A stretch of 64,000 nucleotides of DNA. Source: Escarpia spicata. Lineage: Eukaryota; Annelida; Polychaeta; Sabellida; Siboglinidae. This document shows positions 28,933-39,769 of the stretch, piece by piece. The translations under genes and the position numbers were made by a program. The stretch's first letter is position 1; each line of letters starts with the position of its first letter. Under the pieces are notes generated by a model. The model saw only the letters and a list, made by a program, of their open reading frames with translations, did no database searches and was not told the origin of the DNA. The stretch lies in NCBI GenBank assembly GCA_963995525.1, contig OZ023207.1:3254105-3318104 (forward strand). The letters are read 5' to 3'.

Positions 28933-31821
28933 CTACATGTATCCCGCCTTTTTAAGGTGTGTGTCGATTTTATTTTTAAACATATTCACGCTACTAGCAC
29001 CAACACAATCAGGAGATAATCTGTTCCACTCATTTACAGTCCTTTGTGAGAATGAGAACTTTCTTATATCTAATCTACACTGCTCCTTTACTAATGTAGC
29101 TTCATGTCCTCTGGTCCTTCTATCTTTCTTAACTGAGAAAAAAATGTTTCTATCAATATTTTCATAACCATTCAATATTTTAAACACTTCTATGTGATCT
29201 CCTCTCAATCTCCTGGTCTCTAGTGTTGTTAAACCACATTCTTTTAGGCGTATTTCGTAACTAAGATCCCTCAGATTTGGTATCATTTTAGTCGCTCTCC
29301 TCTGTACTCTTTCTAGCATATCTATGTCCTTCTTGCGATATGGCCTCCATGCTTGTATACAATATTCTAAATGAGGCCTCACTATTGTTTTGTACAGCGG
29401 TACTATTAATTCTTTTTTCTTATACGCTATATTTCGCCTAATTAATCCAAGGATTTGATATCCCTTTGACGCTGCAATTCCGCACTGCTCTGAAACCTTC
29501 ATATCAGCACTAATGGTTAACCCTAAGTCCTTTTCTTTTACAGTAGTACTTAGAACATTACCCCCCATTTTATATTTTACCTCTTCATTCCCATGACCTG
29601 TGTGGAGGCATTTACATTTCCCAAAATTGAACAGCATTTGCCACTTTTCAGACCATTTGATCAACCTATCAAGATCATCTTGTAAATGCTGTCTGTCTCC
29701 ATCACTTTTAATCCTTCTAAACACTTTTGTATCATCCGCAAATTTTAACACCTTGCTTGTTATATCATCGTCCAAATCGTTGATATATATTAAGAATAAT
29801 ATAGGTCCTAGTACTGATCCCTGTGGTACCCCACTCAATACCGATTTCCAGTTTGAAGCCTCCCCATCAACTACTACACGTTGTCTTCTGTCATTCAGCC
29901 ATTTTTCTATCCAGTTTATTATACCATTTCCTATGCCATGGGCCTTTAGCTTAAGGAGTAATCTTTGATGTGGTACTTTGTCGAAAGCTTTTTGAAAATC
30001 TAAATAGATGATATCTACTGGTGATCCCTCATCTACCCACCTAGTGATGTCTTCCAAAAAACATAACATATTTGTTAAGCATGACCTCGCTTTAAAAAAC
30101 CCATGTTGAGATGGGTTTATCAAGTTATGTTTAACAAGAAAATCCACCATGTGATCTTTAATTAGTCTTTCTAATAATTTGCAAATCACTGATTTTAAAC
30201 TCACTGGTCTATAGTTCTCTGACTTGTTTCTCGAACCTTTTTTAAATAACGGTATAATGTTTGCCTCTTTCCATTCTAAAGGAACCACTCCCTCTTCTAA
30301 TGACAAATTGAAAACTGTTGCAAGCGGTGCGCTAATTTGTTCTACAATTTCCAATAGTAGTTTGGGCGGAATCCCGTCCACTCCAGGTGATTTATTATCC
30401 TTCATAGCCCTTATTTTCTTAGCTACCATTTCCGAGGTTACAACTAACTGTCCTAAATAGTCTGAATCTGCCCCCTTGAACTTAGCCTCTGGTACTGGCA
30501 GTGAACTAATATCTTCCCTGGTAAACACTGAACTAAAATACTCATTCAGGTCTTCTGCCATTAAGAATCCCTCTGATATTGTATTTCCAGCACTATCTTC
30601 TAGAGGACCGACCTTATCCTGAACTTTCTGTTTGCTTCGAATATACGCATAAAAACTCTTACTGTCATGTTTTATATTACTAGCTAATTTTGTTTCATAG
30701 CTTCTCTTTGAATTTCTAATTTCAGCTGTAGCTTGATTAAGTGCTTCTTTATAAATGTTGTAGTCTTCATCATTTCCAGTACATCTATATGACTTCCACA
30801 TCATTTGTTTATACTTAATTTTTCTAATGGCTTCTTTCGATAAGTGTTTCTTTTTAGACCGTTTCCCTTGTTTTTTGAAAGGTGCAAATTTATCGACTAT
30901 GCACTTAATTTCACTATTTAAGATATTCCAGCATTCGGTTGCTGTCTTATTCTTCAGTGTGTTATTCCAGTCTATCTTTGCTAAATATTTCCTCATGTCC
31001 TTATACCTTCCTTTGTGGAAATTTCTCCTATACTGCTTTTTACTATTCCTTTCTGATTTTACTTTGATGGTAAAATGTATCTGGTTGTGATCACTACTCC
31101 CCAGTGGCTCACATATCTTGACATTGTCAACTAATTCTTTCTGTGAGGACACAACTATGTCTAACACATTCTCTCCCCTGGTTGGTTCTAGCACATGTTG
31201 AGAAAGGAAACTATCTTGTACTAAAACTAAAAACTTGTGGTCCTCACTCCCCATACTCTGTAGAGATTTCCATTGTATATGCCCATGGTTAAAATCCCCC
31301 ATAATAATACAGTCCCGTTTGCTTACTTCCCTTATAGCGTTTTGTATTTTTTCATTCTCTTCTATGCTTATGTTTGGACTTCGATAAACTAACCCAACTG
31401 TTAACGTTGAGTTTCCTGTAACTATGTTACACCAAACAGCTTCTTCGCAATCTGCTTCTCTTTCTAATTTTATTTCATAAGCCTGGATAGATTCTTTAAT
31501 ATATAAAATAACTCCACCTCCCTTTCTTCCTATTCTATCTTTCCTAAGCATTACATATCCTGTTAGTCCCAATTCGGCATCTGATATATCAGTGGTGGCC
31601 CACGATTCGGTTATACCTATTATGTGAGGGTCAATATCTTCTACCATAATGTTTAGTTCACTTCTTTTGTTTACTATGCTCCTTGCATTTAAACAAATGC
31701 ATTTATATCCTGATTCAGAACAGTTTTCCAGGCTGTTCTTTGCCGATTTATTTCTGCTGTCTTTATCTATGCCTCCAGTTTCAGGCTTCTCTGTGAATCC
31801 CCCCTGCGAATCTAGTTTAAA
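28933..31821 (-). CDS. CR1 ORF2: endonuclease and reverse transcriptase
   Basis: Open for about 960 codons. Apurinic-type endonuclease: CLNARSIVNKRSELNIMVED, IIGITESWATTDI, GGGVILYIKES, CIIMGDFNHGHI, GSSDHNQIHF. Reverse transcriptase: NKSPGVDGIPPKLL, ENYRPVSLKSVICKLLE, VDIIYLDFQKAFDKVPHQRL, GVPQGSVLGPILFLIYIND, VLKFADDTKVF. C-terminal region to IDTHLKKAGYM. The first methionine (31647) falls after the first endonuclease strand, and no ATG lies between the ORF1 stop and that strand in this frame. Translation therefore probably enters by -1 frameshifting from ORF1 at 31815-31821. It nicks DNA and copies the element RNA into the genome. Confidence 0.95.
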   Translation of the reverse strand, partial: FKLDSQGGFTEKPETGGIDKDSRNKSAKNSLENCSESGYKCICLNARSIVNKRSELNIMVEDIDPHIIGITESWATTDISDAELGLTGYVMLRKDRIGRKGGGVILYIKESIQAYEIKLEREADCEEAVWCNIVTGNSTLTVGLVYRSPNISIEENEKIQNAIREVSKRDCIIMGDFNHGHIQWKSLQSMGSEDHKFLVLVQDSFLSQHVLEPTRGENVLDIVVSSQKELVDNVKICEPLGSSDHNQIHFTIKVKSERNSKKQYRRNFHKGRYKDMRKYLAKIDWNNTLKNKTATECWNILNSEIKCIVDKFAPFKKQGKRSKKKHLSKEAIRKIKYKQMMWKSYRCTGNDEDYNIYKEALNQATAEIRNSKRSYETKLASNIKHDSKSFYAYIRSKQKVQDKVGPLEDSAGNTISEGFLMAEDLNEYFSSVFTREDISSLPVPEAKFKGADSDYLGQLVVTSEMVAKKIRAMKDNKSPGVDGIPPKLLLEIVEQISAPLATVFNLSLEEGVVPLEWKEANIIPLFKKGSRNKSENYRPVSLKSVICKLLERLIKDHMVDFLVKHNLINPSQHGFFKARSCLTNMLCFLEDITRWVDEGSPVDIIYLDFQKAFDKVPHQRLLLKLKAHGIGNGIINWIEKWLNDRRQRVVVDGEASNWKSVLSGVPQGSVLGPILFLIYINDLDDDITSKVLKFADDTKVFRRIKSDGDRQHLQDDLDRLIKWSEKWQMLFNFGKCKCLHTGHGNEEVKYKMGGNVLSTTVKEKDLGLTISADMKVSEQCGIAASKGYQILGLIRRNIAYKKKELIVPLYKTIVRPHLEYCIQAWRPYRKKDIDMLERVQRRATKMIPNLRDLSYEIRLKECGLTTLETRRLRGDHIEVFKILNGYENIDRNIFFSVKKDRRTRGHEATLVKEQCRLDIRKFSFSQRTVNEWNRLSPDCVGASSVNMFKNKIDTHLKKAGYM

Positions 31822-33032
31822 TAGATGCAGCCTGTCCCACTGTCAACAGATTGCAGCAAGTTCTCTGATAAAACTGCTGCCCCCTTTCCACTTAGATGTA
31901 GGCCATCTCTCATGTACATATCTTCCCTCCCAACAAAGTATCCCCATAAATCTACGAATCCCACCCCCTCTTCTTTACACATCTGCTCAACTAATGCGTT
32001 GATCGCCATCCTCTTGCAGTTTCTATATGTCGGCCCCCTTCCTCCCATTACTGGCAAAATTCCTGAGAGGATAATCTGTTCTACTCTTGTCTTCTTTAAC
32101 TTCTTCACTAACTGTCTGTACTTCTGAACTATCCCAGTTGTTCCCTCCCTCTCTGAGTTATTTGTCCCTACATGTACTAGTATAGACCCTCCCTTGCCAT
32201 GCCCCAGTACCTTCTCTACCCTTTCAGTTACATGTTCTATCCTAGCCCCCGGTAGACAAACAACGACATCCTCCCCCTCGCTTAGAGTCTTATCTGTCTT
32301 TCTCATAATCGAATCGCCCATAAACACCCTCTCTTTCCTCATTGCCCCCTCAATCACTGCCTCAGTGTAGCTCTTTCTACGGTTTGCATCTGTCTGGTTG
32401 TAATCTTGTTCCCCTGTCTTCTGCTCTCCCGTCACAATCTCGTCCGTTCCATTCTTTCCTGACGCTGCTTCTCTTGTCACCTTTCTTCCTGTCATCATCC
32501 CTCCCGACTTCTCTTCTGTCACATGTACTCTCACTTCCTTTCTTCCCGTCATCTTTCCTCCCATTGCATTTCCTTCTCTCCTTTCCCGTCTCTTTTTCCC
32601 TCCTACCTCTTTCTCTACGGTCACTTTCTCTCCTGCCACCTTCACACCTGTCACATTTCCTGCCGTCGATCCTCCACTTTCTTCCCCTCCGATCACCTTC
32701 CCTCCTCTCAGTCTCCTTTCCTCGGTCTTGTTGCCACTACTCTGCTCCTTCAGTTTCACAGTATTCCCAACTTTATCCCTATCGTCTCTCTCCATTCCGT
32801 CTGTCTTCTTGCTGATTCTCATCTCCATCCCCTTCACAATATCTACCAACCTAGCTACCTCTTTCTCCAGACATTTCTCCTTCCAACACCCCACGCACTG
32901 AAAGGTGAATCCCTCTTCCTTGGTTTCTGTCCATGACTTCGTACAGCCAGATAAGGCAAAATCTACCCAACTGTGGCAGTCGTCGCACACCAAGTGTCTC
33001 TTTGCCTTGACTTGCCGCTTGCAAGGCGCCAT
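31812..33032 (-). CDS. CR1 ORF1: PHD-like finger plus SGNH esterase
   Basis: 406 residues. N-terminal Cys/His pattern (RHLVCDDCHSWVDFALSGC, FTFQCVGCWKEKC) like a PHD finger. A charged, repetitive middle follows (VTGVKVAGEKVTVEKEVGGK). The C-terminal SGNH hydrolase has GDSIMRKTD (Ser), ILVHVGTNNSE (Gly-Asn), and DGLHLSGKGA (Asp-His). CR1 elements of several animals carry such an esterase ORF1; its role is thought to be in RNA or membrane handling and is not settled. The last codons are TAT TTA AAC TAG, forming a slippery site right at the stop. Confidence 0.92.
   Translation of the reverse strand: MAPCKRQVKAKRHLVCDDCHSWVDFALSGCTKSWTETKEEGFTFQCVGCWKEKCLEKEVARLVDIVKGMEMRISKKTDGMERDDRDKVGNTVKLKEQSSGNKTEERRLRGGKVIGGEESGGSTAGNVTGVKVAGEKVTVEKEVGGKKRRERREGNAMGGKMTGRKEVRVHVTEEKSGGMMTGRKVTREAASGKNGTDEIVTGEQKTGEQDYNQTDANRRKSYTEAVIEGAMRKERVFMGDSIMRKTDKTLSEGEDVVVCLPGARIEHVTERVEKVLGHGKGGSILVHVGTNNSEREGTTGIVQKYRQLVKKLKKTRVEQIILSGILPVMGGRGPTYRNCKRMAINALVEQMCKEEGVGFVDLWGYFVGREDMYMRDGLHLSGKGAAVLSENLLQSVDSGTGCIYLN
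31815..31821 (-). promoter_or_regulatory. Predicted -1 ribosomal frameshift site (T_TTA_AAC)
   Basis: On the minus strand the heptamer TTTAAAC lies in the correct phase of ORF1 (T TTA AAC) directly before the TAG at 31812-31814. The -1 frame is open from 31842 through ORF2. A small hairpin is possible downstream (GCCT and AGGC arms about 30 bases after the heptamer), but a strong stimulator is not obvious. Confidence 0.7.
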
Positions 33033-33300
33033 ATCAGAATTTATTTAATAATAATAATCTAATTAGCTATTTAAAATAGTTTTGTCAACTGTGTTTACAC
33101 CATTCACTGTCTATGTAGTCTTTAAGAAGACTGTTTTCTGTGCACAAATGTTACACTTTTCGTAAGATTGCGTACGCTAGACTGCCTTATTTATTTAGGT
33201 TATACAGCGCCCTAGCGAATAAGAGAGACACTAGCTACATAAACTTAGTTCGCCCGATTATCGCAAATGCTTAATTTTAACAACAAAGCTACCTTATCAA

Positions 33301-34231
33301 AATGTCTAGCAGGTACTGACTTACACAGATATTATCTTATGTAGGTAGTTTATGGTTGTTACTTTATCACCTATATATTCTACCACTTAGTAGTGTATCC
33401 CCATTGAATAAAATGATGGGTACTGTACAATAGGAACAACAAGAAAATCAGAACTAGATGATCGAAACTGGATGTGCTTTTTTAGAGGAGTCACAACGCT
33501 AGCTAAGCAATCATGTACACGTTGTAGTCGAGTTATATCCCTAAGGACAATATTGTGAAAACGGGAATTGCTATAGTCAAGCCTATTAGTAATAAGTGCA
33601 GTTGCGTTAGTTTTTGCAACAAAAAGAGGCAAGATACGGCGAATACGTCGTAAATCACGAATTTGAAAATAGCAGCAGCAACAAATTTAATAAATATACC
33701 GTCTAAAATTGAAATGATCATCAAAGATCACTCCATGATTCCGTGCTGAATGTGCAGGCGTAACATACTGGCTAACCATAGGTGTGGGAAAAAAAGCTTT
33801 TAATTCACACACTGCCTCTGTGTACCAATTATTAAAAAAAATTCAACAGCATTTAACTTTAATCTTCTCTGAATCATCCAAACGAAAATGTTATTAAGAC
33901 AATTTCTAAGCTGGCCTAAGGAGCAATTAATATCAGACGTAGATAGAGAAATGTAAATATGGGTATCGTCTCCATAAAGATGATGGTTTAGATTATGACT
34001 GTTAATAACATAGCTTAGTGGTGTTGTGTAGAGAGAGAAAAGCAAACGCCCAAGAACATAACCCTGAGCAACAATACAATGCGTAAGCCAATCACCAAGC
34101 GTCATTCACTATTGATAAAAGATATGGCATAATGTACGTATGTTGTTGGAGATAGTCGGCGGTGTGACATTGATCAAAACTAGCGTTGTCACAAAAGTGC
34201 ATCTAACATACATTGAGGACATAAACTAAGT
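33301..34231 (-). mobile_element. LINE B fragment (RT and C-terminal region)
   Basis: Minus strand. 33800-34105 contains VLGRLLFSLYTTPLSYVINS, HHLYGDDTHIYISLSTSD (GDD for the usual ADD) and LKLNAVEFFLIIGTQRQ. 33387-33632 contains LITNRLDYSNSRFHNIVLRD and RLQRVHDCLASVVTP. The frames are broken between. Same family as 23500-23850. The last 100 bases before 34232 resemble the receptor copy A leader. Confidence 0.75.
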
Positions 34232-35176
34232 ATGGATGTAACATATTTTGAGGATATGAAGCCCGTCATCATCAGTGCAGTGATCGTGATGAATATAACA
34301 TTGAACGTTCTCGTGATCGCGGTAATTATAAAACATCCGCAACTGCGAGAAGATCGCACGGTGCTTTTCATGTTGTCTCTCACGCTGTGTGATCTCGCCA
34401 ACGGTTGTACGGCGATGCCAATCAGCGCTGCCTTGTGTTCCAACGTGACGCCGATTACCCGTAACATGACTCGCTACCTGACTAAGATTCAACAAGTCTG
34501 CAGTACTTGGTTCATATTCAACTCGATGCACAGTCTGTGCTGGGTGACTGTGTGCAAGATGGTCGCCATAACGAAACCGCTGCGATATGAACAAATCCTC
34601 ACTAAGAATCGATGTTACGTCATCATTTGTTGCATATGGTTGACTGGGGCGGTATTTGCTGCGGCATATCTCCAAGTAACAACAAGATGGGACATTGACA
34701 CTTGCACGTTTAATATAGAAGGAACTTCTGCACTTGAAGTTAAATTTCTTACAGGGTTAATACTGATAATAGTAGTGCCGGTCATTGTCATCGTTTATGC
34801 CAATGCAAGGATATTCTCCGTGATTGTGCGAACTCACCTTCAAATAACCGCGCAAGTGAACTCAATCGGTGGTGGAGCTGCCTGTGTTGAAAGCATTCCA
34901 TCGGTGACTTTGAAATCCATTCGCTCTGGTAGAAGTATTTTGTTTATATGTTTGTCGTATCTGATTCTAACTATTCCTATTGCAATATACTTATTCACAA
35001 CAGTCATAGGTGTGGACAAGTATTTGCCTAATTCGTATATATTTGTAGCAGTTTGGATAATGATGTGTAATTCTTCGGTCAATAGTATGATTTATTTAGT
35101 CTTTTACCCGTCTGTTCGAAGTAAAACGGCTAAAATGATTTCGACGTGGTTCAACAAAGTTGCACAGTGTACTTAA
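34232..35176 (+). CDS. Class A-like seven-transmembrane receptor, intact (copy B)
   Basis: 314 residues in one exon. TM1 KPVIISAVIVMNITLNVLVI; TM2 FMLSLTLCDLANGC (conserved Asp); TM3 QQVCSTWFIFNSMHSLCWVT (Cys for the disulfide) with CKM in the DRY position; TM4 CYVIICCIWLTGAV (Trp); TM5 LILIIVVPVIVIVYANAR; TM6 ILFICLSYLILTIPIAIY (no CWxP); TM7 NSSVNSMIYLVFYPSV (NSMIY for NPxxY). Short N-terminus with possible N-glycosylation. AATAAA at 35216-35221. Rhodopsin-like, altered at G-protein motifs. A lineage-specific, perhaps chemosensory receptor; ligand unknown. At least five other pieces of the family lie in this window. Confidence 0.92.
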   Translation: MDVTYFEDMKPVIISAVIVMNITLNVLVIAVIIKHPQLREDRTVLFMLSLTLCDLANGCTAMPISAALCSNVTPITRNMTRYLTKIQQVCSTWFIFNSMHSLCWVTVCKMVAITKPLRYEQILTKNRCYVIICCIWLTGAVFAAAYLQVTTRWDIDTCTFNIEGTSALEVKFLTGLILIIVVPVIVIVYANARIFSVIVRTHLQITAQVNSIGGGAACVESIPSVTLKSIRSGRSILFICLSYLILTIPIAIYLFTTVIGVDKYLPNSYIFVAVWIMMCNSSVNSMIYLVFYPSVRSKTAKMISTWFNKVAQCT

Positions 35177-36818
35177 AATATTCGCTTGTATTTGTGTGTT
35201 TGTGTTTTCATTCTAAATAAAATTCACATCGTTGAATTATATCCAGTAGCTGTGTTTACTGTTAGAACGTTTTGCATAGTAACACTGCATATGTGCATAA
35301 GAACATACATATTTAGTGCGAACAAATACATGTGTACATACGTTCATACGTAAATTCGGGCATGTTAGATAGATACATGCGAATGCATGAACACATGCGT
35401 GCACAACTAATGTATTGGGCACACTCAACATAATTAAATTGGTTAAATAAGTGTAACTTTTGCAAGACCTGTGCCTAACACTACGCGACAACTTTCATAG
35501 AACTATGAGGTACACGCACACAAGCACGCACGCACACACGCACGCACGCACGCACGCACGCACACACACATACTTACCCCCTCCCCACACACACACAAAC
35601 ACTCACACAGAGCATAAGTTTGTTTCTTTTTCAACACTAGATAACAAAGAAATATACATGTATGCGCCATTGTCATATACACCATTCTATGTAATGCAAT
35701 TATGAAAAACAAGAAGTCAAGTGTATATTGAAATAGGCCGACGTAATTATATTTTAGTTTTATTCATTTACATATATCATGTAAACGACAACATAAATAC
35801 ATTAATACGTATTCACAGCAAGCATGCCGGCCCCAATGGTATTGCTAACCAATACCTATAAGTCGTGGACGTATTACCAACCACCAGTACTAAGTATATC
35901 TCTACACTATTTTTACAATTGACACCGTATAGGTGAGGTCACTAAGAAATATGTTTGAAGAAAATATCTAATGTGCACTTAGGTTCGTGAACCGATGCAC
36001 GCATACGTGAAAGTATAAACAAGTTCAAAACAACGGTTGGAAAGTTTACTGAAAAGTCGAAGTTACGATTTTGAATAAAGAATTTAAAATTCTACATCTG
36101 TTACCAGAAATATCGCCAAGCATACTTGCTACCCCAGCGTATCGCCACGTCCAACAGGTTAAATTGTCAACATATTGTACACATTAAACTCAATAGTTTA
36201 TAACTCTAATCACGATATCAACCAGCGGATTTCCCCTAAAATTCGCCATCTTGGAATGCAAATCAGCACAGAACAAACAACGAAATAACCTACAAAATAG
36301 CTAAGTGCCAGTAAATTGTGTCAACTGCGCTTAAGATAGTCCTGCTCAAACTTCAACCTAAGTAACATCCTCCCCTAGCACCGATACGCCTATGGGCCTA
36401 CTGCGACTACGTTCCACGTCAATCAAAAATAAATAAAGACGCATTCACTGTTTCACAGCTTTATGTATCCATTTTAATTATAGGGTGCTAGTATCAATGC
36501 AGTGGAAAGAGAATTCACTGTAATAAGCTTTCTACTAAATGGCCTTTCGTGAACACGCTCTTTACGCCCAATAATATGGTCCAGAGGCAGAGCCACAGTG
36601 AAATTGTACATTTTGCAATCGCGCTACACAAGCTGCTTGACGTTCGTACAGTCATAGTACGCCTTTGGATTAAAATATATATGGTTATTTACACCTTCGT
36701 AGGTACCCATCCTCTCAATCGAAATAATGTATTTAAAATATTTTGAAAACAAGTATTTTATTAAACCAGTTACGAATAATACTTAATTTAAACAATTAAA
36801 ACTCCACAAATATGAACA
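35177..36818. other. Receptor 3' flank, cassette copy B; no gene
   Basis: Non-coding. Alignable by eye to 41704-43140 and to 58890-60106 plus 61131-61215: AAATTGGTTA..TAAG, GTGCCTAACACTA, the CA/CG microsatellite, TTTTTCAACACTAGATAACAAAG, GCCCAATAAT.ATGGTC, GCAATCGCGCTACA and TTACACCTTCGTAG.TACCCATC. Confidence 0.75.
35512..35605. repeat. CA/CG microsatellite
   Basis: ACACAC and CACGCACG runs, interrupted by TACTTACCCCCTCCCC. Equivalent runs occur at 42083-42408 and 58945-59050. Confidence 0.9.
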
Positions 36819-37022
36819 TCAATGATCTAGAAATCGTGATGATTCTACTACTATTAACAGTATCAATATTGTAAGAAATGTAGCTTCACTTGCATAAGTT
36901 CGTCCTATTTTGAACATGCATGTGTCAATGCCCCATGTTGTCTTTCCTTGGAGAAATGCCATAGCTAAAACTGCACCAGTCAACCAAATGCAACAAATGA
37001 TCACGTAACATCGATTTGTAGG
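36819..37022 (-). pseudogene. Receptor fragment (TM4-TM5), copy C
   Basis: Minus strand, about 60 codons from NRCYVIICCIWLTGAVLAMA through TTWGIDTCMFKIGRTYASEA to an interrupted TM5. It abuts Gypsy sequence at 37023. Orientation is opposite to the intact receptor, so it is not a simple direct duplicate. Confidence 0.85.
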
Positions 37023-38108
37023 GAATATATACACAGTACGGTTCTGTGATATCTCCGGGAGAGCGATCCTTTCTTCTCGTCCAGTATAGAAAAATCGTCT
37101 TTGGCACGCAGGTACTCAGCGTATTTGGCATCTATTTTGTTCCACCTTCCTATAAAAATGCAGTTCAACACAAGCTGCAGTCCCTCGTCTCCTTCCATTT
37201 CATTCTGGTAGCTCTCAATTGCGTTGACATTAAGTTGATTAGTCTGCAAATCTAGCCATGATTTGCTATATTGTTTTCCTGGAGACGGAGTAGATTGAGA
37301 AAGATCATCTACCGACTCTTCTTTCCTGGACAATATACCACTTCCATCTTGTAAGGCTGGAGATGCAGCACTATTCGATGTAGTCTCGCTGTTGGTAAAT
37401 TTCCTCATGATGCCCTGGAGTGGTTTGTTGTCTGTGACGATCATAAACTCTGAAACGTCAGTGTAGTTATAGAAATGCTCACAACCCCAGATTGTAACTA
37501 ATGCCTCTCTTTCACTCTGGCTAAACCTCGACGCCGCATGTGTTTGCGCTCGACTGCCATACTCTACTTTGGAATTATCTCCATCTATCTACTTCTGAGC
37601 AATAAATGCCAATAGACCACGTGGGCTTGCATCCTTCACGAGTTTGGTGGGTAGTTTCGTATCAAAATAACTCAGCATTTCCCATTTCGCCATTAAGGAT
37701 TTCAGCTCACTGAAAACTTGTCGCTGTTCCTCTCCCCATTCCCAGGGACAATCTTTTTTGTGAGGCGTCTCAACTGCTCAACTCTGAGGCAGAATTGATG
37801 CCCATATCGAGGGACTTGTACTTGATGTGGTGCAAACTTGATTTATCTACTCTCAGGAGCAAAGTCTGGCTGATGATATCCTTTGTGGAGGTATATCTTC
37901 GAGAATATCTTTGACACATTCATATCAGTAATCGGGTCCTCTATGGTATTGGTGGGATATAGATCTAGTTCGAAGACTGCGCTGAAGGCTCGACTGTCGG
38001 CACATATTCGCACTTGGCCATTGGGTTTGTGCACCGCCTCAGTTGGACTCACCCATGGCGTGGGACCCTCATAATCCTCTATCAAACCTAAATCTTTCAG
38101 ATTATTTC
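37023..38108 (-). mobile_element. Gypsy pol fragment (G3)
   Basis: Minus strand: RT start 37843-38085 (EDYEGPTPWVSPTEAVHKPN, SKIFSKIYLHKGYHQPDF), then RNase H with VTDNKPLQGIMRKF at about 37440, and the pre-integrase zinc-finger region with GLQLVLNCIFIGRWNKIDAK at about 37190. Middle of RT is deleted. Same internal layout as G4 and G5. Confidence 0.85.
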
Positions 38109-39480
38109 CCTTTTACAACATTTAACAAGATTATCTCACAGATAATTAACTGTAGGTGGACAAGGAAGGCTTTTGGCTTATTGAGTGTCCAACCCTTTTT
38201 ATCGTGTATCCCGACATTCTGAGGTATGTGGTGATTTTATTTTTAAAAGTATTCACGCTACTAGCACCCACACATTCATTTACAGACCTTGGTGAAAAAT
38301 GAAAACTTTCTGATAGCTAATCTACACTGCTCGTTTACTAATGTAACTCCAGGTCGTCTAATCCTTCTATCTTTCTAAACTGAGAAAAACTATTTCTATT
38401 AATATTTTCATAACCATTCAATATCTTAAGCCCTTTTATCTTATTCCTCTCAAACTCCTGGTCTTGTCCTGTGTGGAAGCATTTAAATTTCCCAAAATCA
38501 AAACCTATACTGTTTCTAGTTATTTTCTTTTACAGTAATACTTTGTACAGTGCCACCCATTGTAAATTGTTCATCTTAGTTCCCCTGTCCTATGTGGAGG
38601 AATTTACATTTCCCAACATTGAACAACATTTGTCAGACCATTTGATCAACATGTCAAGATCATCTTGTAAATGCTGTCTATCTCCATCACGTTTAATCTT
38701 TCTAAACACTTTTGTAGCATCCGCAAATAAAAAATTACACCACCTTGATTGTTATATCATCGTCCAAATCGTTTATTTATACTATGAAAAATATAGGTTT
38801 CAGTACTGATCCCTGTGGTACCCAACTCCAAACTGATTTCCACTTTGAAGCCTCCCCATCAAGTACTACCCGTTGCCTTCTGTCAATCAGTCATTGATGT
38901 GGCACTTTGTGGAAAGCTATCTAAAAAGCTATTTGGAAATGTAAATGATATCTACTGGTGGTCCCTCGTCTACCCACCTAGAGATATCTTCCAAATAAAC
39001 ATAACATATTTTTAAGCACGACCTCGCTAATAGAAATCCATGTTGAGATGGGTTTATTAAGATATGTCTAACAAGAAAATCCACCACGAGATCTTTACTT
39101 AGTCGTTCTAATAAATTGCAAATGATCGATGTTATACTTACTGGTCTGTTGTTTTAATAAAGGTATAATGTTTGTTTCTTTCCATTTTACAGGAATCACT
39201 CCCTCTTCTAATGACAAATCGAAAACTATTGCAAGCGGTATGCTAATTTGTTCAACAATTTCCCGTAGGTGTTTGTGCGGAATCCCATCCACTCCGGGTG
39301 ATGATTTACTATCCATTATAGCCCTTATTTTCGTAGCTACCATTTCCGGGATTACCGAATTTCCTAGTGTTATTAATTGTGCCAGGGTTATTTGTTTCAT
39401 TATATTCATGTTTTTAACTGACTTTGTAATGTGTTTTAATTATATGAGCGCATTGCTTAGCTTATGAAATTAAAGATCGC
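38109..39480 (-). mobile_element. CR1 fragment (F4)
   Basis: Begins with the ATTTAACAAGATTATCTCAC tail. RT pieces include 39095-39409 (IPEMVATKIRAIMDSKSSPG, LAIVFDLSLEEGVIPVKWKE). Several small deletions and frameshifts. Confidence 0.85.
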
Positions 39481-39769
39481 ATATCAAAACATATCTTCTT
39501 CTTGTTATTATCATTAGATATCAAGACATCAGAAAGGCTGTCTTTCTCTCCATCTGCTGTCTGTCTTTGACACAATAATTTATTATCATCAACATTTCCA
39601 GGTAGAGTTGGTGTATCTTTTTGTATTTGTTTTTGGCACAATGATTTATGAACCTGCCGTACAGAGTCTATACATATTTTGGCAGTGTCTGTAGTAAATT
39701 TTCTCTCTATATTATGTTGTTGATTCTTCACAAGACCAATTACATAAGCCTCAAATATATTTTGAGTAA

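Larger units (their letters stand above)
28846..33300 (-). mobile_element. CR1 retrotransposon with both ORFs open (potentially active)
   Basis: Minus strand: 5' UTR about 33033-33300, ORF1 31812-33032, ORF2 28933-31821, 3' UTR 28883-28932, hairpin 28856-28882 and a 3' tail of TTAAATCTTG repeats. No stop or frameshift except the predicted -1 shift between the ORFs. The 3' end joins an older copy of the same family. The 5' end is not precisely defined. Confidence 0.88.

Noticed and set aside
31647..31649. ATG at 31649 as the natural start of CR1 ORF2
   Set aside because: It would remove the first endonuclease strand (CLNARSIVNK), which lies in the same open frame upstream.
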